A stretch of 41,864 bases of DNA, from positions 1 through 41,864 of the forward strand of contig JABMPJ010000126.1 of the NCBI GenBank assembly GCA_013203785.1, read 5' to 3'. This document shows, piece by piece, positions 1 to 6,137 of the stretch. The notes under the pieces are model-generated. The model saw only the letters and a program-made list of their open reading frames with translations, did not search any database and was not told where the DNA came from. Numbering within the stretch: position 1 is the stretch's first letter; each line of letters begins with the position of its first letter. The DNA is from Lentisphaerota bacterium. GTDB taxonomy: Bacteria > Verrucomicrobiota > Kiritimatiellia > UBA8416 > JABMPJ01. A program made the translations under genes and the position numbers.

Positions 1-1
1 C

Positions 2-106
2 GTCGCCAGGCGCTGCAAGCAGGCTGGTATGCATTGGAGATTCCACAACGCCACCAGAATCTGCGCCATACTTGCCGCTCTCAGATCATCCTCTTTCGCG
101 GTCTGA
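2..106 (+). pseudogene. C-terminal fragment of a transposase (ISKra4-like), cut by window edge
   Basis: An open frame enters from the left edge and stops at 104-106. Its roughly 34 residues include RCKQAGMHW followed by a histidine/asparagine-rich stretch and a run of small hydrophobic residues. This resembles the end of ISKra4-type DDE transposases, where an ARxKxSGMxW-type motif precedes the last helix. The likeness is from memory of the family. The rest of the gene, if present, lies outside the window, so it cannot be said whether the element is intact. It abuts a second transposase fragment on the other strand, which suggests a mobile-element graveyard. Confidence 0.4.
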
Positions 107-232
107 TCAGACCCAACACCCACGAAACTCAATCACACCCTCGCTGGGGTTCATCAGCATCTGCCGGTCGACGATACGCGACATAATGTGGTAATGGGCG
201 GGGCCGGCTTCCTTGATCCGGGACACTCTCAT
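107..232 (-). pseudogene. N-terminal remnant of a REP-associated (IS200-like, Y1) transposase
   Basis: Reading leftwards from the ATG at 232, the product starts MRVSRIKEAGPAHYH and continues with SRIVDRQMLM. This matches the usual start of REP-associated tyrosine transposases, in which an AxYHVxSRxVDR segment precedes the HUH and tyrosine motifs. Homology appears to stop after about 30 residues. The frame then runs through about ten unrelated residues to a stop at 107-109, so the catalytic HUH and Tyr parts are missing. An open frame extends upstream to 352, but the family start is at 232. It is a dead fragment. Confidence 0.55.
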
Positions 233-352
233 AGCGCTGCTCCTCAGATGTTCACAGGCCGCGACAACGCGTCCTACACACTCCTGAAGCAGTGAGCACC
301 CCTCATTTCCGGAAAAAAGTGTAAATAGGTTGTAAAGCTCAGAGTCAGCCAT

Positions 353-633
353 TGATAATCAAAGAGTTGCAAAGACCTCAGCCATCCGCTTTCGGTCTAC
401 CAGCACTCGAAAACTGCCGTCGTCCCCCTGGATACGAGCAGAATGGTCAAAGATTATGCGACCCATTCTCATAGCGAGGGATCGGCGAATGCGTGGCCTT
501 CTCAGAAGGCCTGTCCCCACCCGTTCCAAGAAGCTACAGAGACAAGTGCGTATCAGGTTGAGATCGAGGTCAATGCAGCTTCACCGGTTGACAGGGCCGA
601 ACCATGACGCAATACTGCTGTGGAGAGTGGATG
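353..633. other. gene-poor stretch between transposase remnants and the MNT gene
   Basis: I see no convincing intact gene here. On the minus strand a 37-codon frame (472 to 359) starts MRMGRIIFDH and ends EVFATL; I do not recognise it and it may be a remnant. From about 532 the stretch holds a damaged half of the local 30-base repeat and a scrap of comM, listed separately. The frame running from 456 across the MNT gene is out of phase with it and looks spurious. Confidence 0.4.
532..583 (+). pseudogene. comM remnant (codons 15-26) joined to half of a 30-base repeat
   Basis: Bases 548-583 translate to AYQVEIEVNAAS, which is residues 15-26 of the intact ComM downstream (AYPVEIEVNAAS) with one change, and the DNA is also alike. 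Directly before it, 532-547 matches the right half of the 30-base repeat that stands before intact comM, with one base lost. The complementary piece, comM codons 1-14, lies at 1334-1375 and is followed by the left half of the same repeat. Both pieces fit one ancestral comM copy with the repeat inserted in frame between codons 14 and 15. Confidence 0.6.
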
Positions 634-954
634 ATGGTGACCATGAGACAGATTCGCAATTACGCTCGGGCTGTCGCCCGAGAGTTTCGACCGGAGGAGA
701 TCATTCTGTTCGGGTCCTACGCTTACGGATCACCGACTGTTGACTCAGACGTGGACCTTCTTGTTGTGATGGACGAAACGGACAATAGGGTTCGTCAGTC
801 CGTGAAAATCCGACAGAAATTACACGCCAGCTTCCCCATGGACTTGCTCGTACGATCACCTGCTCGGATCCGCGAACGTTTGCAGATGGGAGACAGCTTC
901 ATTCGCGAGATCCTGGAAAAGGGGAAGGTTCTTTATGAAGCCTCTGACGCGTGA
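634..954 (+). CDS. minimal nucleotidyltransferase (MntA-like antitoxin)
   Basis: A single-domain nucleotidyltransferase of the DNA polymerase beta superfamily, about 106 residues. The signature is visible: FGSYAYGS, then a D-x-D pair in DSDVDLLV, and a third acidic residue in the later PMDLLV strand. All three metal-binding positions therefore look intact. The ATG at 634 is chosen because GGAG lies eight bases upstream; an open frame reaches 604, and 631 is also possible. It overlaps the following HEPN gene by 20 bases, the usual order for MNT/HEPN modules. In characterised MntA/HepT pairs the nucleotidyltransferase AMPylates and silences the HEPN toxin. That activity is inferred here. Confidence 0.85.
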   Translation: MVTMRQIRNYARAVAREFRPEEIILFGSYAYGSPTVDSDVDLLVVMDETDNRVRQSVKIRQKLHASFPMDLLVRSPARIRERLQMGDSFIREILEKGKVLYEASDA

Positions 955-1318
955 ATGGATCGCCAAAGCAGATGGCGATTTCCACAGTCTCGGTAGAGAG
1001 ATGCGGGCGAGGAAGTACCTGAACTATGACGCGGCATGTTTCCATGCTCAGCAGTGCATTGAGAAGTACCTGAAGGCTCGGCTTACGGAATCTGACAATG
1101 CATTTCCCAAGACTCACGACCTGTCGTCGCTCCTCGACCTCGTCCTCCCGCAGGAACCACTTTGGCTGGATATGAGGCCTGATCTTGAGATGTTGACCGA
1201 TTGTGCGGTTGAGTTCAGGTATCCGGGCGAATCTGCATCACGGGAGCAGGCTAGGGACGCGCATAGGGCCTGTGACCGAATAAGGCGCCGTATCCGTGAT
1301 GATATGCGCATCGCGTAA
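935..1318 (+). CDS. HEPN domain protein (toxin-like partner of the MNT gene)
   Basis: A 127-residue all-helical HEPN protein of the PF05168 type. It has the typical FHAQQCIEKYLKA helix (about residues 36-48), a KTHDLSSLL segment near 59-67, and a VEFRYPGE motif near 92-99. HEPN toxins often carry an R-x4-6-H RNase motif; here I see only the R-Y-P variant, so nuclease activity is not assured. The start follows an AAGGGGAAGG ribosome site inside the end of the MNT gene, and the 20-base overlap implies translational coupling. The pair is flanked by comM scraps, consistent with a mobile cassette. It could be a toxin-antitoxin or a stress/defence module. Confidence 0.85.
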   Translation: MKPLTREWIAKADGDFHSLGREMRARKYLNYDAACFHAQQCIEKYLKARLTESDNAFPKTHDLSSLLDLVLPQEPLWLDMRPDLEMLTDCAVEFRYPGESASREQARDAHRACDRIRRRIRDDMRIA

Positions 1319-1333
1319 TAGAGGAAGATCCCA

Positions 1334-1375
1334 ATGCTGGCTAAAGTGAATTCTGGCGCGGTGTATGGTGTCGAT
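1334..1375 (+). pseudogene. comM remnant (codons 1-14)
   Basis: The 14 codons read MLAKVNSGAVYGVD, identical in protein to the first 14 residues of intact ComM at 1519, with several silent differences in the DNA. The frame then runs straight into the nested repeat at 1376 and continues open to 1534, ending in the second copy of the comM start. The leader before the ATG also resembles the leader of the intact gene. The silent differences show that the duplication is not very recent. Confidence 0.75.
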
Positions 1376-1495
1376 CCTCCTTCGCTAACCAACGTCGCCA
1401 ACCAACGTCGCCAACCAACGTCGCCAAGGCTATGTTGGTCAAGAGGCTATGTTGGTCAAGAGGCTATGATGGTCAAGAAGCTACGGAGGACAAGT
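1376..1495. repeat. four-level nested palindromic repeat (4 x 30 bases)
   Basis: The 120 bases split into four 13-base left halves followed by four 17-base right halves. The outer left half (1376-1388) begins CCTCC, and the outer right half (1479-1495) contains GGAGG. Inside are three identical left halves (1389, 1402 and 1415, CCAACGTCGCCAA) and three right halves (1428, 1445 and 1462, GGCTATGTTGGTCAAGA, the third with one change). Each left half pairs with a right half through CCAAC/GTTGG and GCC/GGC. This is the pattern expected if a 30-base palindrome is inserted repeatedly at the centre of another. The array is open in the comM-remnant frame and ends 23 bases before the comM start. Confidence 0.85.
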
Positions 1496-1518
1496 GCTTA
1501 CAAGGGAGACTATTCTCA

Positions 1519-3057
1519 ATGTTGGCTAAAGTAAATTCGGGGGCTGTGTATGGGGTTGATGCCTACCCTGTTGAGATCGAGGTGAATGCCGCATCCCGCG
1601 GCGATCCGCAGATCGTGATCGTGGGGCTGCCTGATGCGGCGGTCAAGGAGAGCAAGGACCGCGTCTACACCGCTCTGACCAACTCCGGCTACCGGCCCCA
1701 TATTGGTCGCACGACTGTGAACCTCGCCCCGGCCGACATCAAAAAGGAGGGGCCCAGTTTTGATCTGCCGATCGCGCTGGGATTGCTGGCGGCGATGGAG
1801 GATATTGAAACCCAGAAGTTTGCCCACATGGCGATGGTCGGCGAGCTGGCTCTGAGCGGTGAAGTGCGGCGCGTGAAAGGCGTGCTCCCCATTGCGATGC
1901 GCGCTCGGGCGGAGGGGCTGCACGGGATCATCGTCCCTTTCGACAATGCCGAGGAAGCGGCCGTGGTCGAAGGTCTCAACGTCTACCCCGTCCGCACGCT
2001 GCGTGAAGCGGCCGAGATGCTCGATGGCGGCGGATTGCCCGAGCCCTGTCGGGTGGGGTTGGATCTACTGGCGCACAAATTGGATGCCTACGCCGACGAT
2101 TACGCGGATGTGAAGGGGCAGGAGCAGGCCAAGCGGGCTTTGGAGGTGGCGGTTGCGGGCGGGCACAATGTCTTAATGATTGGGCCGCCAGGGACAGGAA
2201 AGACGATGCTGGCCAAGCGGCTTCCATCGATTCTGCCTCCGCTGCATCTGGAGGAGGCGCTGGAGACGACCAAGATTCACAGCATTGCGGGGACGCTGCC
2301 AGCGCATGAGGCGCTGATCACGACGCGGCCGTTTCGCTCGCCTCATCACACGATTTCAGATGCAGGGTTGCTGGGTGGCGGCGCGCATCCGGTGCCGGGC
2401 GAGGTGAGTCTGTCGCACCGTGGGGTTCTCTTCCTGGATGAGCTTCCTGAATTTCATCGCAATGTGCTGGAGGTGTTGCGCCAGCCTCTCGAAGATGGTG
2501 TGGTCACGATTTCACGCGCGGCGGCGAGTGTGACTTTTCCCTGTGAGTTCATGCTGGTGGCGGCGATGAACCCCTGTCCATGCGGCTATTTCGCGGATAC
2601 GAAACGGGAGTGTCGCTGCAATGACCGGCAGATTCAGAGCTATCGTAACAAGATCTCGGGGCCTCTATTGGACCGCATCGATATTCATATTGAGGTGCCG
2701 ACCATCGCGTACAGCCAGTTGACGGCTTTGGGATCGGGTGAGCCTTCGGTACATATTCGTGAGCGCGTGACGCAGGCGCGACGGGTACAGCAGACGCGCT
2801 TCCGTAACACGGAGGGGCTGCACTGCAATGCGGGCATGGGGGCGAAGCATCTCCAGACTTATTGTCGTCTGGTCCCGGAAGCTCAGGAGATGTTGCGCAC
2901 CGCGATCTCCGAGCTCAACTTCAGCGCGCGAGCGTATGACCGCATCCTCAAGGTTTCCCGAACGATCGCCGATCTGGCGGGCAGCGACAGTATTCAGTCT
3001 GAGCACATCTTCGAGGCGATCCAATATCGAACTCTCGACCGGCAGTTGTGGATATGA
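1519..3057 (+). CDS. comM: YifB/ComM-family AAA+ ATPase (Mg-chelatase-like)
   Basis: About 512 residues, the normal family length. The N-terminal Lon-protease-like domain holds GLPDAAVKES near residues 36-45. The AAA+ module has Walker A GPPGTGKT (222-229) and Walker B LFLDEL (about 304-309). A cysteine cluster (MNPCPCGYF followed by CRC) and the C-terminal helical Mg-chelatase domain follow. ComM homologues form hexameric helicases that extend branch migration when foreign DNA is integrated during transformation. The open frame reaches 1432, but those codons are repeat sequence; homology begins at ATG 1519, preceded by a weak GGGAG. Two scraps of the same gene start lie upstream. Together with comEC at 22979 it hints at DNA uptake capacity. 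Confidence 0.93.
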   Translation: MLAKVNSGAVYGVDAYPVEIEVNAASRGDPQIVIVGLPDAAVKESKDRVYTALTNSGYRPHIGRTTVNLAPADIKKEGPSFDLPIALGLLAAMEDIETQKFAHMAMVGELALSGEVRRVKGVLPIAMRARAEGLHGIIVPFDNAEEAAVVEGLNVYPVRTLREAAEMLDGGGLPEPCRVGLDLLAHKLDAYADDYADVKGQEQAKRALEVAVAGGHNVLMIGPPGTGKTMLAKRLPSILPPLHLEEALETTKIHSIAGTLPAHEALITTRPFRSPHHTISDAGLLGGGAHPVPGEVSLSHRGVLFLDELPEFHRNVLEVLRQPLEDGVVTISRAAASVTFPCEFMLVAAMNPCPCGYFADTKRECRCNDRQIQSYRNKISGPLLDRIDIHIEVPTIAYSQLTALGSGEPSVHIRERVTQARRVQQTRFRNTEGLHCNAGMGAKHLQTYCRLVPEAQEMLRTAISELNFSARAYDRILKVSRTIADLAGSDSIQSEHIFEAIQYRTLDRQLWI

Positions 3058-3061
3058 TGCT

Positions 3062-3096
3062 ATCGTCGCCATATTCAAGCCATATATGGCGATGAT
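3062..3096. promoter_or_regulatory. 13-base inverted repeat upstream of the AAA ATPase gene
   Basis: The left arm 3062-3074 (ATCGTCGCCATAT) and right arm 3084-3096 (ATATGGCGATGAT) are reverse complements except for one position, with a 9-base spacer. An AT-rich TATAAA box follows at 3100-3105, and the ATPase ATG is at 3148. The position suggests an operator or promoter-overlapping control site for the ATPase gene. There is no T-run after the right arm, so it is not an ordinary comM terminator. Confidence 0.5.
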
Positions 3097-3147
3097 GGTA
3101 TAAAATATAGCTTGTTTCCGATCGCTCCCCATGGGTAGTCTAGCCAG

Positions 3148-4302
3148 ATGCAGACGAAGCGGCGATATATCCGACCGGCAGAGGGGAGCTTCTTTCTTCT
3201 CGGTCCCCGCGGAACGGGGAAGTCGACCTGGCTGGCAAACGAAGCCGGTAAGACCATCACACTGGACCTCCTGAATCCTGAGCTTCATCGTCGCTTTCTG
3301 GCGAGGCCGGAGCTTTTGACGGATTGGCTTGCGGCCAATTGGGATGGCCAAACCGTGGTGATCGATGAAGTCCAGCGGGTCCCCGAACTGCTTTCGGTGG
3401 TGCACCACAGTATAGAGAATGCGAACATACGCTTCATTCTCACCGGATCGAGCGCACGGAAGCTCAAGCGTACGGGCATCGACCTGCTGGCTGGCCGCGC
3501 GGGAATTTCGATGGTCCACCCCTTTATGGCTTCGGAACTCGGGGCAGACTTCGCTCTTGCAAGGGCGTTGAAGTGGGGCTTGGTCCCGCTGGTATATGCA
3601 TCGGCTGAGCCGGACATAACCCTGGCCGGCTACATCTCCCTCTACTTGCGGGAAGAGATCATGGCCGAAGGTTTGGTTCGCAATATCGGCAGTTTCAGCC
3701 GATTCCTGGAAGTTATCAGTTTCTCACACGGCTCAATTTTGAATATCTCGGAAGTATCGCGTGAATGCGAGGTTAGTCGCAAGACGGTCGAGGGTTATGT
3801 CGCTGTCATGGAGGACATGATGCTCGCGGAGCGTATTCCCGTATTCTCAAAGCGAGCCAAGCGTGCCCTGGTAAAGCAGTCGAAGTTCTACTGCTTCGAT
3901 GCCGGGGTTTTCAGGTCACTGCGCCCTAAGGGTCCGCTGGACAGACCCGAAGAGATCGATGGCTTAGCCCTTGAAGGTCTTGTGTATCAACACCTGCGAG
4001 CCTGGTGCAATTACACGCCTTCCAATCAGTTGTTCTTCTGGCGAACGCCAGCCGGAACCGAAGTCGATTTTGTCGTGTATGGGCAATCCGCATTCTGTGC
4101 TTTCGAGGTGAAGAATGGCCGCACTGTGTCTCGTAAGGATGTGCGAGGTCTCAAGGCATTCTATTCAGACTACCCTGAAAGCACGCCGACGCTCCTCTTT
4201 CGTGGAGCCGAACGAACGGTGATCGACGGCATCCTCTGTCTCCCTTGCGAGCAGTTCTTGTCCCACGTCATCCCTGGTAGCCTTGCGCCGCACGACAGAT
4301 GA
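3148..4302 (+). CDS. AAA_14 / DUF4143 ATPase
   Basis: A 384-residue protein of the widespread AAA_14-DUF4143 family. Walker A is GPRGTGKST (19-27), Walker B is VVIDEVQ (70-76), and a TGSSARKLKR segment follows near residue 109. The C-terminal DUF4143 part has a helix-turn-helix-like region (SEVSRECEVSRKTVEGY) and ends in a nuclease-fold-like segment with GTEVDFVV and FEVKNG, resembling a restriction-endonuclease core (D-x10-20-E-x-K). The cellular role of this family is not settled; copies are often mobile and strain-specific. The start lacks a strong ribosome site but gives the usual N-terminus. It stands alone behind the 3062-3096 palindrome and looks like an acquired gene. Confidence 0.88.
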   Translation: MQTKRRYIRPAEGSFFLLGPRGTGKSTWLANEAGKTITLDLLNPELHRRFLARPELLTDWLAANWDGQTVVIDEVQRVPELLSVVHHSIENANIRFILTGSSARKLKRTGIDLLAGRAGISMVHPFMASELGADFALARALKWGLVPLVYASAEPDITLAGYISLYLREEIMAEGLVRNIGSFSRFLEVISFSHGSILNISEVSRECEVSRKTVEGYVAVMEDMMLAERIPVFSKRAKRALVKQSKFYCFDAGVFRSLRPKGPLDRPEEIDGLALEGLVYQHLRAWCNYTPSNQLFFWRTPAGTEVDFVVYGQSAFCAFEVKNGRTVSRKDVRGLKAFYSDYPESTPTLLFRGAERTVIDGILCLPCEQFLSHVIPGSLAPHDR

Positions 4303-4390
4303 GAGGGTAGACGTCTTCTCCACTGCGGGCCATGGCGATCTCGAGACTGTTCTTGAATCGAGGGACGCGCTGACCCAGAGTGGCGCGCAT

Positions 4391-5107
4391 ATGAACCATT
4401 GCGAAATCATATTGGCATCCGCATCTGCGCGACGACATCGGCTCCTGGCTGAGATGGGGGTGCCGTTCACTGTGGACGTGCCGGATGTCGAGGAGGTTCA
4501 TTATCTGGACGACCTGCATCGCAGTGTCTCTGAGAATGCGGCGCTGAAGTGTGCGTGGTGTCGGGCGCGCCATCCGGGGGCGGTGATCCTGGCGGCGGAT
4601 ACGGGGATCGAGTTTGAGGGGCGCACGATTATGAAGCCGCGTTCGCGCGAGGAAGCCGCCGCGTTTCTGCGCATGTTCTCCGCTCACACGCACACGGTCA
4701 TGACGGGTGTGGCGATGGGGGTGCCGGGCGGGGAGGTGCGGCTGCACGTGGAGTCCTCGCAAGTGCGCTTTTGGGATCTGACTGACGAGACGATTGAGAC
4801 CTACATCGCACAGGTCAACCCTCTCGACCGGGCGGGGGCCTACGATATCAATGAGTGCGGGGAGATGATCGTGGCGGGGTACGAGGGGTCGTATACGAAT
4901 ATTGTGGGGTTGCCGATGGAGGTGGTTGGGGCATGGCTGGTGGGAAGAGGGGAGGGAGACTCACCACGGAGGCACGAAGGCACGGAGAAGAGGAGCGCGG
5001 GAGAGCGGAAGAGGTCGCGAGAATCCGCCGGCGATGGAATACCCTCCTTTGCTAAAGCTGCGGAGGGCAAGCCATCGCCATATGATTCTCACGATGTTGT
5101 CCTCTAA
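4391..5107 (+). CDS. maf: Maf-family nucleotide pyrophosphatase with a repeat-derived C-terminal tail
   Basis: Maf proteins hydrolyse non-canonical or modified nucleoside triphosphates to monophosphates. The family start ILASASARRHRLL (residues 7-19) carries the phosphate-binding Ser/Arg cluster. AADTGIEFEG (68-77) holds the catalytic Asp, and YDINECGEMI to LPMEVVGAW closes the domain near residue 183. Maf proteins are usually about 190-200 residues; this one has 238. The extra tail is encoded by two dispersed repeats (4961-4993 and 5043-5072), so the original stop was probably lost when repeats entered. The start at 4391 is chosen from homology; the frame is open from 4283. It overlaps the likely upstream signals of the Dus gene. 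Confidence 0.88.
   Translation: MNHCEIILASASARRHRLLAEMGVPFTVDVPDVEEVHYLDDLHRSVSENAALKCAWCRARHPGAVILAADTGIEFEGRTIMKPRSREEAAAFLRMFSAHTHTVMTGVAMGVPGGEVRLHVESSQVRFWDLTDETIETYIAQVNPLDRAGAYDINECGEMIVAGYEGSYTNIVGLPMEVVGAWLVGRGEGDSPRRHEGTEKRSAGERKRSRESAGDGIPSFAKAAEGKPSPYDSHDVVL
4961..4993. repeat. dispersed repeat of the CACCACGGAGGCACGAAGG type, inside the maf 3' end
   Basis: The segment contains a quasi-repeated ACGGAGGCACGAAGGCACGG pattern. I recall very similar strings as a common dispersed intergenic repeat in several environmental bacterial genomes, including PVC members; this was not checked. It is read in frame by maf (SPRRHEGTEKR). It lies 50 bases before a copy of the 30-base palindromic element, so two unrelated repeat families landed in the same short region. 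Confidence 0.5.
5043..5072. repeat. single 30-base palindromic element inside the maf 3' end
   Basis: The left half 5043-5055 (CCTCCTTTGCTAA) and right half 5056-5072 (AGCTGCGGAGGGCAAGC) match, with few changes, the outermost halves of the nested array at 1376-1495. Here the two halves are adjacent with nothing nested inside, which shows what the un-nested unit looks like: 13 + 17 bases, exactly ten codons. In maf it is read as PSFAKAAEGK. Confidence 0.75.
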
Positions 5108-5123
5108 AAGAGGGGTGCCATTG

Positions 5124-6137
5124 GTGGTAGATGACATTCTAGATATTCTGAGCGGGAAGGTCGCCCGGGCACGGATTGGGTTGGCACCGATGGCGGGCTT
5201 TACGGATCGGGCCATGCGGGTGTTGTCGCTTGGGCAGGGCGCCGGGTTGGCGATGACGGAGGTGGTCAATGCGGCGGGGCTGACGCATGATTCGAAGCGG
5301 ACCTATCATCTGCTGGAGACGGCGGAGGAGGAGCATCCGGTCGCGGCGCACATGTATGGGGTGGAGCCGACGGTGATGGCGGAGGCGGCGCGCCGGGCTG
5401 AGGCGCTGGGTCGCTTCGACTTCATCGACGTGAATGCGGGCTGTCCGGTCCGTAAGATCGTGGCCAAGGGGGCGGGTGCGGCGCTGATGGGGGATGTGGG
5501 GCGACTTGCGGCGATTGTGCGGGCGATCCGCGAGGCGGTCGCGTTGCCGGTGACGGTCAAGACGCGCATCGGTCTCACGCCGGACCGTTGCAACATCCAT
5601 GAGCTGTCGGCCGCGGTCGAGGATGCGGGTGCGGCAGCGCTGTTCCTGCATGGCCGATTTGCCTCCAGCAAGCACAGCGGTCCGGCCGACTGGGATCTTA
5701 TTGCGGAGGTGAAGCAGCGACGCAGCATGCCTATCTGGGGCAATGGGAGCGCCAAAACAGGGGCCGAGGCGGTGCGCCTCCTCTCAGCCTATGGGGTCAA
5801 TGGGGTGTTGATCGGGCGGGGCGCGATCGGAAATCCTTGGATCTTCCGCGAAGCACTCGCCGCGATGGAGGGCTGCGAGCCGCCGCCGAGGACACTCGAA
5901 GAATTGCGAACGACGGTTGCTGCGCATCTGGCCGACTTGGTGCAACTGAAGAGCTTGGAGCGCAAATACCGCAACGCAGAGGCGCTGGCGGCAGAGACTG
6001 CGGCGGTAATGGTGCTGCGCCCGCACCTGCTCAAGTATGTCTCAAGCCTCCCCGGTTGGCGCACACTGCGCGGCCGCCTCAACGACATGCGCACCATTGC
6101 CGAGGTGATGGATGCGTTCGATGCTGCGGCGGCTTAG
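5124..6137 (+). CDS. tRNA-dihydrouridine synthase (DusB-like)
   Basis: An FMN-dependent TIM-barrel enzyme that reduces uridines in the tRNA D-loop, about 337 residues. Visible motifs are LAPMAGFTD at the FMN site, NAGCPVRKIV with the catalytic cysteine near residue 107, VKTRIG, IWGNGSAKT and LIGRGAIGNPWIF. The segment usually read as HGRTxxQ before SGPADW is HGRFASSKHSGPADW here. No good ATG fits: AAGAGGGG at 5108-5115 precedes TTG 5121 and GTG 5124, so a non-ATG start is likely. ATG 5094 or 5082 are alternatives without a ribosome site. It lies just after maf, and its stop overlaps the end of the opposite pilT-like gene by four bases. Confidence 0.9.
   Translation: MVDDILDILSGKVARARIGLAPMAGFTDRAMRVLSLGQGAGLAMTEVVNAAGLTHDSKRTYHLLETAEEEHPVAAHMYGVEPTVMAEAARRAEALGRFDFIDVNAGCPVRKIVAKGAGAALMGDVGRLAAIVRAIREAVALPVTVKTRIGLTPDRCNIHELSAAVEDAGAAALFLHGRFASSKHSGPADWDLIAEVKQRRSMPIWGNGSAKTGAEAVRLLSAYGVNGVLIGRGAIGNPWIFREALAAMEGCEPPPRTLEELRTTVAAHLADLVQLKSLERKYRNAEALAAETAAVMVLRPHLLKYVSSLPGWRTLRGRLNDMRTIAEVMDAFDAAAA

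Noticed and set aside
456-743. A plus-strand frame of 95 codons overlapping the MNT gene
   Set aside because: Arg-rich composition, out of phase with the clear nucleotidyltransferase, and it crosses repeat and comM scraps.
1376-1495. CRISPR array
   Set aside because: There are repeats but no spacers, the left and right halves are grouped rather than alternating, and no cas genes are near.
1432-1518. Extension of comM upstream to 1432
   Set aside because: These codons are repeat halves (GYVGQ/GYDGQ-like peptides). Family similarity begins at 1519.
4268-4762. A minus-strand frame across the gap before maf, with a protein-like stretch near its end (FKNSLEIAMARSGEDVYPLI)
   Set aside because: Most of it is antisense to maf. 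The readable end covers only about 40 codons with no recognisable domain or start, so I could not support a gene.
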